From: Rhizobium vallis
GTDB lineage: Bacteria; Pseudomonadota; Alphaproteobacteria; Rhizobiales; Rhizobiaceae
Direction of reading: 5' to 3'
Length of the DNA stretch: 64,000 nt
Assembly: GCF_003985155.1 (NCBI RefSeq)
Contig: NZ_ML133687.1
Location: 558,001 to 622,000, forward strand
Position numbers and translations under genes: made by a program. Shown one piece after another: positions 26,835 through 37,391 of the stretch (its first letter is position 1; each line of letters opens with the position of its first letter). The notes below the pieces were generated by a model, which saw only the letters and a list, made by a program, of their open reading frames with translations, was not told where the DNA came from and did not search any database.

Positions 26835-28223
26835 TCAGGCCGTTCCGAGCTGCCCCGCCACCTCGTAGCGAGCCCGGTTCAGGCTGACCATGCTTGCGAT
26901 AGCCGCGCAGCCGCCTGATACGACGACCGCAAAGTTGAGTGCTGTCGACAACGGCAATGTTGCGAAAATGATCGACATCGAGATCCCACCTAGCGTTTGG
27001 CCGAGAAGCCGCGCGGTGCCTTGCATGGCGCCAGCCGCACCGCTTCTGGCCTTCGGTGCCGAGAGAAGGAGAATGCGGTTGTTCGGCGTCTGGAACAGCC
27101 CGAAACCGAGGCCGGCGATCACCGTGCCGACGAGAAATGCGATACCGCTCGGGTCGGGTGGGGTGAGGCCGGCCACCAGAAGGCCAAACGCCATCAGCGC
27201 TCCGCCGATGGCGCAAAGCCATGCCGTCTTGATGCGGTTTGCCAGACGTCCTGAAACCGGCGCAATGATCGCGGTCGCAGCCGGCCAGGCCATCATGTAG
27301 AGCCCGGCCAGAACCGGCGTCATGTGCAATGTATGTTGCAGGTAGAAGGGAAGCGCGATGGTGCTCAGCGTCTGGCCGCAGAAGCAGGCGATCGAGGCGA
27401 TCACCGCCACGCGGAATGCCGGTGTCGCCAGCAGGTCCGTCGGGACGAGCGGGACGTCACTCTTCCGTTCGAGGCGCAACAGGCCGAAAAGGCAGGCGAG
27501 CGACGCCGCGATGAGGGCCGCGCCGCTGACCGGCGCGGTCGCTATCCGGTCGGCGCCTGAGAAGAACAGGATGAACATCGCCGTATTGGCCAGCAGCGAC
27601 TTCGCATTCAGCTTCCGCTTCGCGCCCTCGACATGCCCGAGCAGGCCGCCGCCGAAGAGAACGACGATGCCAAGCGGTATATTGACCGCAAACAGCCAGG
27701 GCCAGCTCGTGACCGAAAGGATGGCGCCGGCAATGCCAGGGCCGGCAGCCGAAGAAATGGCAATGACCATGGCATTGATGCCGATGATCGGCCCCAGCAT
27801 GTGCTGCGGCAAGGCCTGGCGCAGGTTCATCATCGCCAGCGCCATGATCGCGCCGGCGCCGAGGCCCTGGGCGAAACGAGCAAGGATCAGCAAGGGCAGA
27901 TCACCCGCCAGAGCGCAGGCCGCGGAAGCCGCGGTGAACAGTGCGACGCCGATCAGGAAGACCCGCCGCGCGCCGTAGATTTCACCGAGCGCCCCACAGG
28001 GAAGAATGGCGACGAGCACGGCCAGCTGATAGGCCGAGACGACCCAGACGGTATTATCGGCTTGCGCGTGCAGCGAAAGCGCGATCGAGGGCAAGGCGAC
28101 GTTGGCGATTGCGCCGTCGAGAACGACGAGAACAATGGCCAGAAGTAAGAGAGCAACAGCCAGATAGCGTCGAGGCGACGCCAGGCCGTCTTGAGCGATC
28201 GATGCGTTGTAGGTGAGGGACAT
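26835..28223 (-). CDS. MFS drug/metabolite exporter (EmrB/QacA type)
   Basis: 462 residues, hydrophobic throughout with 12-14 membrane helices. Motif C-like and DHA-type signatures are seen near the start (VVLDGAIANVALPSIA, GEIYGARRVFL). Divergent from a LysR regulator across 119 bases, the classic layout of a regulated efflux pump. The substrate is unknown. Confidence 0.92.
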   Translation of the reverse strand: MSLTYNASIAQDGLASPRRYLAVALLLLAIVLVVLDGAIANVALPSIALSLHAQADNTVWVVSAYQLAVLVAILPCGALGEIYGARRVFLIGVALFTAASAACALAGDLPLLILARFAQGLGAGAIMALAMMNLRQALPQHMLGPIIGINAMVIAISSAAGPGIAGAILSVTSWPWLFAVNIPLGIVVLFGGGLLGHVEGAKRKLNAKSLLANTAMFILFFSGADRIATAPVSGAALIAASLACLFGLLRLERKSDVPLVPTDLLATPAFRVAVIASIACFCGQTLSTIALPFYLQHTLHMTPVLAGLYMMAWPAATAIIAPVSGRLANRIKTAWLCAIGGALMAFGLLVAGLTPPDPSGIAFLVGTVIAGLGFGLFQTPNNRILLLSAPKARSGAAGAMQGTARLLGQTLGGISMSIIFATLPLSTALNFAVVVSGGCAAIASMVSLNRARYEVAGQLGTA

Positions 28224-28311
28224 GGGAACTCCTCGGTGCTTGTGCGATGACCGATCAATTAGGCTTTGTTGATCTCCTGCGCCAGACGCAACGAAATCAA
28301 CAGACAGTTGC

Positions 28312-28325
28312 GCATGGCGCCATGC
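28312..28325. promoter_or_regulatory. 14-bp palindrome in the MFS/LysR intergenic region
   Basis: GCATGGCGCCATGC is a perfect palindrome 17 bases before the LysR start. It could be an autoregulatory site, though it does not fit the usual T-N11-A pattern exactly. Confidence 0.35.
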
Positions 28326-28342
28326 CTGATTAGACTTGCGCC

Positions 28343-29239
28343 ATGTCCGATCTCGATTTCAATCTCCTGGTGGCGCTGGATGCGTTGCTGCGCGAGCAGA
28401 GCGTATCGGCCGCCGGCCGCCGGCTTGGCCTCAGCACATCAGCCATGAGCCGGACGCTGTCCCGCTTGAGGACGGCGCTCGGCGATCCGATCCTCGTGCC
28501 GGCCGGGCGCGGCATGGTTGCGACGCCCCATGCCCTGGCGATTGCCGAAGATGTGCATGTGTTGAAAGACGCTGTGAAAACGGTGCTGAGCCCGCCATCG
28601 ACCGTGGAAATCCGGGAGATGCGGCGCCACTTCACGATCCGCGCCAACGAGGCCTTCGTGCTTCTCTACGCAGCCGACCTTAGCGCCGCCGTGACCAACG
28701 CTGCGCCGGGAATAAGGCTTCGCTTTGCGCCGAGAGCGGACAAGGATGTTCAGGCTTTGCGGGACGCGGCGGTCGATCTCGATATCGGCGTCCTGCCGCG
28801 CGACAGCGACGAGCTGCGTTGCCAGAGCCTTTTCGAGGATCGGTTCGTCGGTGTCGCCCGGGTAGGGCATCCGATCTTCGATGCAGGGATAACGGCTGAA
28901 CGTTACGCCGCATTGGGCCATGTGGTCTTCTCGCCGCAAACAGACTACGTCGGTCCCGTCGACCGGGCGCTCGCCGAACTCGGCCATGAGCGGGATGTCA
29001 GACTGATCGTGCCGAGCTTTCCGGCGGTGATCGCCGTTGCGGCGGCATCCGATCTGATCGGCTCAATTCCAAAATCCTATTGCAAGTCAGCGGCGACAAG
29101 AGAGATCAGGATCTTTGACCTGCCGGTCGCTGTGCCGGGTTTCAACATCGTCCAGGCCTGGCACCCCCGCATGGATGCAGATCGCGCCCATCGCTGGCTG
29201 AGGGCGCTGATTTTCGAGACGTTCCACGCGATGAGCTGA
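28343..29239 (+). CDS. LysR-family transcriptional regulator
   Basis: 298 residues. The N-terminal winged helix is clear (LNLLVALDALLREQSVSAAGRRLGLSTSAMSRTLSRLR pattern; the recognition helix is SAMSRTLSRL). The C-terminal effector domain is of the NodD/SyrM-like group in general outline. It is divergent from the MFS exporter and likely controls it; the inducer is unknown. Confidence 0.93.
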   Translation: MSDLDFNLLVALDALLREQSVSAAGRRLGLSTSAMSRTLSRLRTALGDPILVPAGRGMVATPHALAIAEDVHVLKDAVKTVLSPPSTVEIREMRRHFTIRANEAFVLLYAADLSAAVTNAAPGIRLRFAPRADKDVQALRDAAVDLDIGVLPRDSDELRCQSLFEDRFVGVARVGHPIFDAGITAERYAALGHVVFSPQTDYVGPVDRALAELGHERDVRLIVPSFPAVIAVAAASDLIGSIPKSYCKSAATREIRIFDLPVAVPGFNIVQAWHPRMDADRAHRWLRALIFETFHAMS

Positions 29240-29349
29240 GCGAGCGCCCGGCCAATATAAGCGCTTGCGCCCGTTTTGCCGGAATGCCCGTTTCGCTGGA
29301 GTGAGTGACCGATCGTCTTCAGGGCACAGCGTGTTTTTCAGTGAAGCCG

Positions 29350-31182
29350 TCAGGCCGCGAGCTGGCCACTTCGTCTGCCGTGTGCAGTTTGCGTCGAAGC
29401 TGTCGCACGAAGCTTGAACCGGGAAACGAGTTCACGCAGCTTGGCAGCTTCCTGCGCCAGCTGACCGGATGCGGCAGTCGATTGTTCGACCATCGCGGCG
29501 TTCTGCTGGGTCACCTGATCCATCGAATTGACGGCGGTATTGACTTCGGCAAGGCCGGTCGACTGCTCCCTCGCCGAGACGGCGATGGCATCCATATGCT
29601 GGTTGATGCGGGCAATCTGTTCGCTGATCGCGCTCAGAACCTGGCTGGTGTCGAGAACGAGTTTGACGCCGCTTTCCACCTCCACCGACGATTTCTGGAT
29701 GTGGCCTTTGATTTCCTTTGCCGCCTGAGCCGATCTCTGGGCGAGCTCGCGGACTTCCTGGGCCACCACCGCAAAACCCTTGCCCGCCTCTCCGGCGCGG
29801 GCAGCTTCGACGCCGGCATTCAGCGCCAGCAGATTGGTCTGGAAGGCGATCTCGTCGATCACGCCGATAATGCTGGTGATCTGCTGGGATGAAGTCTCGA
29901 TGCGGCGCATGGCTTCCTCGGCGTGAGACACGACCTCGGAAGATTTGGCGGCATTGCGGTTTGCATCGGTCGCTTCAGTGCGCGCCTCGTCGGTGCGCTT
30001 GCTCGAGTTCGAGACATTGGCGGTAATCTGATCGAGCGCTGCAGCGGTTTCTTCGAGGGATGCCGCCTGCTGTTCGGTTCGTTTCGACAGATCGCCGGCC
30101 CCGGATGCGATTTCCCTGGTGCCTTCGTCGATCGCGGCAATGGCCGTGGCGATGGCGCTAAGCGTCTGATCGAGCTGCCTGATCGACATGTTGAAATCAT
30201 GCCGGAGGCCCTCGAAATCGGGCGCGAAGGGTTCTTCGATCTGGAATGCGAGATCGCCCGATGCAAGCCGCTTGAGGCCCGCCGCGAGGCCTGATGTCGC
30301 CGCCCGCAACCGTTCGGCGGCATCGTCGTCGGCTTGCTTGCGGGCCGTGACCCGCTCGGTTTCGCCCTGCAATCGGGCTGCCTCGGCGTCCTGCTCAAGC
30401 TGTTTGTTGGCAATCGCCGCCTGGCGAAAGACTTCGACGGCCGATGCCATCGTTCCGATTTCATCGGTGCGGCCAATGCCGGTGCAGGCAATCGCTGTGT
30501 CACCGCCGGCAAGCCGCTGCATGTCGTTGGAAAGCACGAGAATTGGCTTGGTCACCGTCTTGCGGGTCAGGAAATAAAGGCCGATGGCGAAGATCGCGGC
30601 CAAGGCCAGAAGTGCTTTCAGAGTGATATCGACCGAAGCTTTGATTTCGGCGCTATGTTTGGAAATATCGTCCGACGCAGCTGTGATCTGATCCCCGGCC
30701 TGTTCCATAGCCGTTTCCAAGACGGAGAACTGATGCATGAATTCGGGCAACGCCTTCAACGCCGCCGACGGGTCCTTGCTGGCGAGATCGACAATCTTCG
30801 TGGCGCTTTCAATATAGACAATGAGCGGACGTTCGACGTTGGCAAGGATCGCCTTGGTCTTTTCGTCTGTGGCCAGGGCCTTGTTGGCGTCGATCATCTC
30901 CCGGAACGATGCCTCGTGCTCCACCAGATCTGCCTTCACCGTTGCAGCTTCTATACCTGCGGCCGGATTGGATGACAGCATTGAAGCGAGCACGTCGGCG
31001 CGCAGCGCGTCATGCATCATGTCTGCCTGCATATGGTTGCGCAGAATTTGCGCTGACTGGGCGACGTCGGCGCTGTTTGCGGAGAGGGCGGACGCGGACC
31101 AGATGCCGACGCCCGTGGCGCCGCCGGCCAAGCCGAAAATCGCGATGCTTGCAAAGATGATTTTATGCTGGATCGACGCCAT
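29350..31182 (-). CDS. Methyl-accepting chemotaxis protein
   Basis: 610 residues. TM1 about 7-30, a helical periplasmic domain (about 31-185) of the four-helix-bundle type, TM2 about 186-206, HAMP segments (about 207-350) and the cytoplasmic signalling domain. The hairpin tip [20 protein letters not shown] is intact, so coupling to CheA/CheW is expected. No C-terminal NWETF-like CheR tether is present (it ends GQLAA). It is monocistronic and convergent with the LysR gene. The ligand is unknown. Confidence 0.95.
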   Translation of the reverse strand: MASIQHKIIFASIAIFGLAGGATGVGIWSASALSANSADVAQSAQILRNHMQADMMHDALRADVLASMLSSNPAAGIEAATVKADLVEHEASFREMIDANKALATDEKTKAILANVERPLIVYIESATKIVDLASKDPSAALKALPEFMHQFSVLETAMEQAGDQITAASDDISKHSAEIKASVDITLKALLALAAIFAIGLYFLTRKTVTKPILVLSNDMQRLAGGDTAIACTGIGRTDEIGTMASAVEVFRQAAIANKQLEQDAEAARLQGETERVTARKQADDDAAERLRAATSGLAAGLKRLASGDLAFQIEEPFAPDFEGLRHDFNMSIRQLDQTLSAIATAIAAIDEGTREIASGAGDLSKRTEQQAASLEETAAALDQITANVSNSSKRTDEARTEATDANRNAAKSSEVVSHAEEAMRRIETSSQQITSIIGVIDEIAFQTNLLALNAGVEAARAGEAGKGFAVVAQEVRELAQRSAQAAKEIKGHIQKSSVEVESGVKLVLDTSQVLSAISEQIARINQHMDAIAVSAREQSTGLAEVNTAVNSMDQVTQQNAAMVEQSTAASGQLAQEAAKLRELVSRFKLRATASTQTAHGRRSGQLAA

Positions 31183-31468
31183 AGCGGGACTCTCACGTTA
31201 ATTTAGAACTTGAGAGTATCGAAACATGCTTAATTATTTCTCAGCGCCATGTCGCTTAGTGACGCAAAAACAAAAGGTTGCAGAGGATGTTTCATTTTCG
31301 ATGAAAGGTTGAGCTCTTTGTGGCCCGCGCGGATGCCGGTGCGACGATTTAGTCCCTGACATCGATGCCGATAGAGTGATCGACTTGCGCGACGAGTGCC
31401 GCGTCGTCGAGGCCAATTGCTGCTTCGCGGTCTCGGGCGTAGCATTCATGTGCACAAGGAGAGGGACC

Positions 31469-31726
31469 ATGGGGCTTTCAGCTTTTGTCCGGCCGGCGGC
31501 AGCCGTAGTGCTTTTGTTTGCCTTCACATCCACCGACGTCATCGCCAAGGGCAACCACCGAAGCTGTGCGCAGCTGCAGGCGATGATGGATCATGGGCTG
31601 ACCGGCGGAAAGCATGCCGGGGATGGGCCCGACAAGAGAGCCAAGATCGAAAAGAAGATGAGGAAGAAAGGCTGCGAGAGCCGACAGCTCGCGAGCGCCG
31701 ATGGAACGTGGTCTGGCAGCAGGTGA
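31469..31726 (+). CDS. Small secreted basic protein, unknown
   Basis: 85 residues with a signal peptide (core AAAVVLLFAFTSTDVIA) and a Lys-rich mature part containing two Cys (RSCAQLQ, KKGCES). The start at 31469 follows AAGGAGAGGG; longer in-frame starts have no such site. Family not recognised. Confidence 0.65.
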   Translation: MGLSAFVRPAAAVVLLFAFTSTDVIAKGNHRSCAQLQAMMDHGLTGGKHAGDGPDKRAKIEKKMRKKGCESRQLASADGTWSGSR

Positions 31727-31789
31727 GCCTGTTGCCGAGACGGAGAAATGCGCCTTCGTCCCACGACGACGCGACATCCCCGCAATAAC

Positions 31790-32476
31790 CTACGCGTCGA
31801 TCGGAAAAAGCCTCAAAAACTGCCGATCGCCTTCCGGAGAGAAGAGGATGGAGCGGCTTTCCGCCGTTCGCCGCGCCCAGCCTTTGTCGAGGAAGCTTAA
31901 GAGCAGGGCCTTGCCGAGGCTGCCGGCAAGATGCGCCCGTCTTTCGCTCCAGTCGAGACAGGAGCGGCAGAGTGGGCGGCGTGAGGATCCGAGGTCGCCG
32001 ACATCGATGCCGATGCATTTGAGGTCGCTTTCGCCCTTTTCCGTCAGCGCCAGGCCTTCGCCGACCGCCTCGATCGAGCCGGAGGCAATCAGGCTGTCGA
32101 GCATGCGCACACCGTAATCGCCGGCAAGGTGATCGTAGCAGATGCGCGCCTTGCGCAGCGCCGGCTCCTTTGGCCCCGGCCGGTGGCGCAGATGCCCGCG
32201 TCCAGCGGCAAAGCCCATCATGCTTTCGATCAGCCGGGCGACGGCCTCGTCGGCGAGTGTGAAATAGCGGTGGCGCCCTTGCTTGCGCTGGGTCAACAGC
32301 CCGCCGACTTCGAGCTTGGCCAGATGGGTGCTCGCCGTCTGCACGGTGATACCGCCGACGCCGGCAAGCTCGGTCGCCGTCAGCGCCCTGCCGCCGGTCA
32401 GCGCCGCCAGCATGTTGGCCCGCGCCGGATCGCCGATGAGCGCGCCGATCTGCGCAATGTCGGGTCCTTCCTTCAT
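31790..32476 (-). CDS. ArsR-type helix-turn-helix regulator
   Basis: 228 residues. The winged helix near the N-terminus reads GDPARANMLAAL then TVQTASTHLAKLEVGGLL and the wing QGRHRYFTLA, typical of ArsR. The C-terminal extension (about 110 residues) has a CRSCLDWSER motif that may bind metal or sense redox; it is not the classic arsenic site. It is divergent from the NIPSNAP/ABM pair 72 bases away and probably controls it. The start at 32476 omits a poorly conserved 24-residue extension. Confidence 0.88.
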   Translation of the reverse strand: MKEGPDIAQIGALIGDPARANMLAALTGGRALTATELAGVGGITVQTASTHLAKLEVGGLLTQRKQGRHRYFTLADEAVARLIESMMGFAAGRGHLRHRPGPKEPALRKARICYDHLAGDYGVRMLDSLIASGSIEAVGEGLALTEKGESDLKCIGIDVGDLGSSRRPLCRSCLDWSERRAHLAGSLGKALLLSFLDKGWARRTAESRSILFSPEGDRQFLRLFPIDA

Positions 32477-32547
32477 AGTTCGATCGTAACCGAAGCATCG
32501 CCGTCGGGCAATGTGCGAAAACGGAGGGCAAGCAAAGGAGAAAACCA

Positions 32548-32877
32548 ATGATCACCTGCTTCATCCGTTATGAGATCGACCCTTTCAAGAAGGAGGCGTT
32601 TGCCGAATATGCCCGCAACTGGGGTCAGGCGATCCCGCAGAACGGAGCCGACCTGATCGGCTATTACGGCCCGCATGAGGGATCGGCAACGACGGCTTAC
32701 GGCGTCTACAACATCGAGAGCCTCGCCGCCTACGAGACCTATCGCGCCAGGCTTGCGGCCGATCCGCTCGGCCGGGAGAATTACGAATTCGCCAGACGCG
32801 AGCGTTTCATCCTGAAGGAGGACCGCATCTTTCTCAAAAATGTCTCCGCCCCTCATGCAAAGCTGGTGCTGCCATGA
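32548..32877 (+). CDS. NIPSNAP-family protein
   Basis: 109 residues; ferredoxin-like alpha/beta barrel with CFIRYEIDPFKKEAFAEYARNWG at the start (pattern only) and the conserved NYEFARRERFIL near the end. NIPSNAP proteins have no agreed enzymatic role. It is coupled by ATGA overlap to the following ABM gene and lies divergent from an ArsR regulator. Confidence 0.88.
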   Translation: MITCFIRYEIDPFKKEAFAEYARNWGQAIPQNGADLIGYYGPHEGSATTAYGVYNIESLAAYETYRARLAADPLGRENYEFARRERFILKEDRIFLKNVSAPHAKLVLP

Positions 32878-33224
32878 TCGCCGTCATCTTCGAAGTTGTT
32901 CCCTATATGGGCGAACGTCACAAATATCTGGATCTCGCCGGCGAATTGCGCACCGAGCTCGAAAAGATCGACGGCTTCATCTCGATCGAGCGTTTCGAGA
33001 GCCTGACGAACCGCGGCAAGCTGCTGTCGCTTTCCTTCTTCCGCGACGAGGCGGCGGTGAAGCAATGGCGCAATGTGGAGGCGCACCGGGAAGCGCAGCA
33101 GGCCGGACGCGGCGGCATCTTTGCCGATTACCGCCTTCGGATTGCCAGCGTCGTCCGCGATTACGGTATGTTCGAACGCGACGAGGCGCCATCGGACAGC
33201 CGCAGAGTGCACGACGCCGCCTGA
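32874..33224 (+). CDS. Antibiotic biosynthesis monooxygenase (ABM) domain protein
   Basis: 116 residues, a single ABM/dimeric barrel domain: AVIFEVVPYMGERHKYLDLA at the start, FISIERFESL and LSFFRDEAAVKQWRNVEAHR in the core. Such small proteins include quinol monooxygenases and heme-degrading enzymes, but no catalytic residue can be assigned. Together with NIPSNAP it forms a two-gene operon of stacked barrel proteins. Confidence 0.88.
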   Translation: MIAVIFEVVPYMGERHKYLDLAGELRTELEKIDGFISIERFESLTNRGKLLSLSFFRDEAAVKQWRNVEAHREAQQAGRGGIFADYRLRIASVVRDYGMFERDEAPSDSRRVHDAA

Positions 33225-33309
33225 GCATGGACGATGTGCCGTTCTGGCAGCGGTGGCCGAATAAATTCCCGAAATCGGCCGCCGCTTCAGGCTTTGGTAA
33301 CTAAGTTGC

Positions 33310-33317
33310 GTAACCAT
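33310..33317 (+). promoter_or_regulatory. Possible CtrA half-site upstream of ccrM
   Basis: GTAACCAT differs by one base from the CtrA half-site TTAACCAT and lies 41 bases before the ccrM start. In Caulobacter, ccrM is driven by CtrA. No second half with correct spacing is seen, so this is weak. Confidence 0.25.
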
Positions 33318-33345
33318 AACGGAGAGTTAAGCGTAGAGCGTATGA

Positions 33346-34512
<1,167 letters not shown>

Positions 34513-34578
34513 GCAGCACCTCTGGCGGATCGAAATACCTTCTTCCGGTTTCCCTCCAGTTACGGAAGAAGGCCAAGG

Positions 34579-34610
34579 CGCCCGGAGTTCAAGCTCCGGG
34601 CGTCTTCTAT
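34579..34610 (+). terminator. Terminator after ccrM
   Basis: CGCCCGGAG (34579-34587), loop TTCAAG, CTCCGGGCG (34594-34602), then TCTTCTATTT. It ends 28 bases before the convergent NTF2-like gene. Confidence 0.8.
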
Positions 34611-34637
34611 TTATAAGTCGTGATAACCGGTGGCGTC

Positions 34638-35003
34638 TCAGAAGGCCTGATAGTCGGTGACGTCGACCCGCGTGATCTGCCCTTCCGCGTTGAAGGTGAT
34701 CGTCTCCTCGCCCGTGCGGACCAGCGGCTTGCCGGTCTGGCTGTGGGTGGCGCGAAGCGACCAGACCGCACGGCCGGAGAGGGCCGTCAGCCTTTCCACC
34801 AGCGAATTTTCCGCCGTCTGATCGGGATAATCGTCGAAGTAGCGACGGAAGGCGGCCATGATCTCCGTGCGGCCGGCAAGGCTGCCGACGCCATTCGAGA
34901 CATAGGTCGCGTCCTCGGCGAAATAGCCCTCGATCGTAGGAAAATCGAGGGCGTTGATCGCCGCGTGAAAGCGTTCGATTTCCTCTGCCGGGTCGAAAGC
35001 CAT
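34638..35003 (-). CDS. NTF2-like / SnoaL-type small protein
   Basis: 121 residues of the NTF2-like fold: FHAAINALDFPTIEGYFAEDATYV is the usual opening pattern, with RAVWSLRATHSQTGKPL later. Members range from ketosteroid isomerases to binding proteins; nothing fixes the ligand. It lies five bases after the HAD gene and probably belongs to the mutY-HAD-NTF2 transcript. Confidence 0.88.
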   Translation of the reverse strand: MAFDPAEEIERFHAAINALDFPTIEGYFAEDATYVSNGVGSLAGRTEIMAAFRRYFDDYPDQTAENSLVERLTALSGRAVWSLRATHSQTGKPLVRTGEETITFNAEGQITRVDVTDYQAF

Positions 35004-35008
35004 GGGTC

Positions 35009-35629
35009 TCAGACCTTCAATCCGTAACTGGCGAGATCGCTGCGCAGCTTCTCCGCACCGGTAAAGAGCACCGCATTCCAGCCGAAAGCCCTGGCGCCTT
35101 CGACATTGGCCGGCGCGTCGTCGATGAAGATCGTTGCTGCGGGATCGAGGCCGAAGCTTTTCGTATGCGTCTCGTAGATGGCGATATCCGGTTTGATCAG
35201 ACCGACATCGCCGGAAACGGTAACGCCGCGCGGCTTGGTGAGGAAGGGAAAACGCTGCTGTGCCTCGCGGAAAGTATCGGAGGCGAAGTTGGTGAGCATC
35301 GTCACGTCGCGCCCTTCGGCGATCAATCCTTCCATGATCGCGACGCTGTCCTCATAGGCGTGCGGCACCATCTCGTGCCAATATTTGCGGAAGGCGCGGA
35401 TATGCTCCTCACGGGCTGGGTGCGCTTCGATCAATAGCGTTTCGGCCTCCGCCCAGGTGCGGCCGCGATCCTGCTCGATGTTCCAGTCGTGGGTGCAGAT
35501 ATTGGCGAAAAACCAGTTGCGCTCCGTCTCGTCGGGAATGAGGCGGCTGAAGGGAAGATGCGGATCGTAGTGAACGAGGACTTTGCCGATATCGAAAACA
35601 ATATGCTTTATGCCGGTGGTCATGGTCAT
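35009..35629 (-). CDS. HAD-IA hydrolase, YihX-like
   Basis: 206 residues. Motif I is FDIGKVLVHYD: nucleophile Asp present, but Gly where classic phosphatases have the second Asp, as in the YihX/haloacid-dehalogenase-like group. TNFASDTF is motif II, GLIKPDIAIY motif III and FIDDAPANVEGA motif IV. It probably dephosphorylates a small sugar phosphate. Its start overlaps the mutY stop by four bases. Confidence 0.9.
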   Translation of the reverse strand: MTMTTGIKHIVFDIGKVLVHYDPHLPFSRLIPDETERNWFFANICTHDWNIEQDRGRTWAEAETLLIEAHPAREEHIRAFRKYWHEMVPHAYEDSVAIMEGLIAEGRDVTMLTNFASDTFREAQQRFPFLTKPRGVTVSGDVGLIKPDIAIYETHTKSFGLDPAATIFIDDAPANVEGARAFGWNAVLFTGAEKLRSDLASYGLKV

Positions 35630-36720
35630 CCTTTGGATGTTTTGAACGCGAGAGGGATAGCTGTTGCGATCGCTTTTTTCATGACGGTCGGCAAGGCCTG
35701 CGCTTCAAGATTTGTAACCGGCTCCCACCATCCGTCATTCGTGCTGATCTTGGCGGCGATCGCCGCACGCCAGATCGAAAGCCGGAGCTCGAAATGAGTG
35801 AAGACGTGGATGACGGTGCCGCAGGCCTGCCATGCCGCATCGAAGGGCGCGGCCGCAGTCGAGACCTCGCCGTCAATGCGCGCCGTCCAGGCGCTCGTCG
35901 GCACCTCGGTCATGCCGCCGAGCAGGCCGCTGTCGATGCGCCGCCGCAACAGGATTTCGCCATCGCCGGTCACGGCGATGAAGGCCGCGCCATATCGCAC
36001 CGGCTTCTCCTTCTTTGCCGCCTTGACGGGAAACAGCTCGGGCTCAGAGAGCTTGAGCGCCTGACAGGCATCATCCCGGAACGGACAGAGCGAACAGGCC
36101 GGCCGTTTCGGCGTGCAGATCGTGGCACCCAGATCCATCATCGCCTGGGCGAAATCCCCGGGCCGGGCGGCGGGCGTCAGCAGTGCCACCTTTTCCTTCA
36201 TCAGCGGCTTTGCGGCCGGAAGCGGCGTTGCGATCGCATAAAGCCTGGAAATTACCCGCTCGACATTGCCGTCCATGACAGCCGCCTGCCGGTTGAAGGC
36301 GATGGCGGCGACGGCCGCTGCAGTATAATCGCCGATGCCGGGCAGGGATTTGAGACCTTCTTCGGTGTTGGGAAAGACGCCGCCATGCTCTCTCGCCACC
36401 GCCTCGGCGCATTTCTTCAGGTTGCGGGCTCGCGCATAATAGCCGAGCCCCGCCCAGGCGGCCATGACCGCGTCGTTGTCAGCATCCGCAAGATCGGTGA
36501 CGTGAGGCCAGCGCTCAAGAAAACGCGCGAAATAGGGTTTGACCGCCTGGACCGTCGTCTGCTGCAACATCACTTCAGAAAGCCAGACGTGATAGGGATC
36601 GGCCTTGACGCCGCGGGCCGCCATGTCGGGCGAGACCCGCCACGGCAGGTCGCGGTGGTGGCGGTCGTACCAGTCGAGGAGGGGCTTTGCCGAGGGTTTG
36701 TCGAGTGTCGTGATCGTCAT
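35626..36720 (-). CDS. mutY: A/G-specific adenine DNA glycosylase
   Basis: 364 residues. Removes adenine mispaired with 8-oxoguanine. The helix-hairpin-helix LPGIGDYTAAAVAAIAF and catalytic Asp in MDGNVERV are intact, as is the catalytic Glu region SEVMLQQT. The 4Fe-4S loop is C-x6-C-x2-C-x6-C (CTPKRPACSLCPFRDDAC); the last spacing is one residue longer than the x5 of E. coli and human enzymes. The C-terminal Nudix-like domain recognises 8-oxoG. The frame is open far upstream, but ATG 36720 matches the family start. Confidence 0.96.
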   Translation of the reverse strand: MTITTLDKPSAKPLLDWYDRHHRDLPWRVSPDMAARGVKADPYHVWLSEVMLQQTTVQAVKPYFARFLERWPHVTDLADADNDAVMAAWAGLGYYARARNLKKCAEAVAREHGGVFPNTEEGLKSLPGIGDYTAAAVAAIAFNRQAAVMDGNVERVISRLYAIATPLPAAKPLMKEKVALLTPAARPGDFAQAMMDLGATICTPKRPACSLCPFRDDACQALKLSEPELFPVKAAKKEKPVRYGAAFIAVTGDGEILLRRRIDSGLLGGMTEVPTSAWTARIDGEVSTAAAPFDAAWQACGTVIHVFTHFELRLSIWRAAIAAKISTNDGWWEPVTNLEAQALPTVMKKAIATAIPLAFKTSKG

Positions 36721-36828
36721 GATTTGCCGCGATGCGGGGAAGTGCCTATACTTGGCGAAGCAATGCCGCGCGATCAAGTCGGCCCCGCCAATTCCCTGTG
36801 CGATTGGCAGGGGCACCCAAGGTTTTCG

Positions 36829-37326
36829 ATGAGTTATCCACGCAAAGGTGCAAAGCAGATTTCCGAGCTGGCGAACGGGCTGATCGATCCCGTTCTTGCG
36901 CGCCGCGCCGGCATCAATACGGCTTTGCTCGGCTCGTGGAGCGAAATCGCCGGCGAGGATTTCGCCGATTGTACCCGGCCGGAAAAGATCGCCTGGGCCC
37001 GCGGCGGCAATGAGGCCGGCGGCTTCCGTCCCGGTGTGCTGACGATCGCCTGCGAAGGCGCGCGCGCGCTGTTCCTCACCCATGCCCAGGGCGAACTCAT
37101 CCAGCGCATCAACAGCTTCTTCGGCTTTGCCGCCGTCCACCAGATCCGCATCGTCCAGAAGCCGGTCTATCAAGCTTCCCGCCGCTCCCGTACCCCGGCG
37201 CCGCTAAAAGGCGAAGCCGCCCGCAAGCTCGAAGGCATGATGGAAGGGATAGAGGGCGACAAGCTGCGCCAGGCGATCCAGCGTTTAGGGACCGCGGTGA
37301 TGGGCAAGCGGGGGAAGCAACGCTGA
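36829..37326 (+). CDS. DciA-family protein (DUF721)
   Basis: 165 residues; starts MSYPRKGAKQISELANGLIDPVLARRAG (pattern). The KH-like DUF721 core is recognisable: LLGSWSEIAGEDFADCTRPEKIAW, LTIACEGARALFLTHAQGELIQRIN. DciA loads the replicative helicase in bacteria lacking DnaC. It is divergent from mutY (108 bases). In many rhizobial genomes, dciA is followed directly by dsbA and smc; here 6.6 kb of other genes intervene. Confidence 0.88.
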   Translation: MSYPRKGAKQISELANGLIDPVLARRAGINTALLGSWSEIAGEDFADCTRPEKIAWARGGNEAGGFRPGVLTIACEGARALFLTHAQGELIQRINSFFGFAAVHQIRIVQKPVYQASRRSRTPAPLKGEAARKLEGMMEGIEGDKLRQAIQRLGTAVMGKRGKQR

Positions 37327-37391
37327 TGAGCAAAACGCCCAACTTGAGCGGCAACACGCTGGGGTGCCACGGCCCCACCATCTCCATATGC

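Noticed and set aside
35794..36828. Long plus-strand ORF upstream of and in frame with dciA
   Set aside because: It is antisense to mutY; only the part from 36829 resembles DUF721 proteins.
36721..37173. 151-codon upstream extension of mutY
   Set aside because: Antisense to dciA and without family similarity; the ATG at 36720 matches MutY N-termini.
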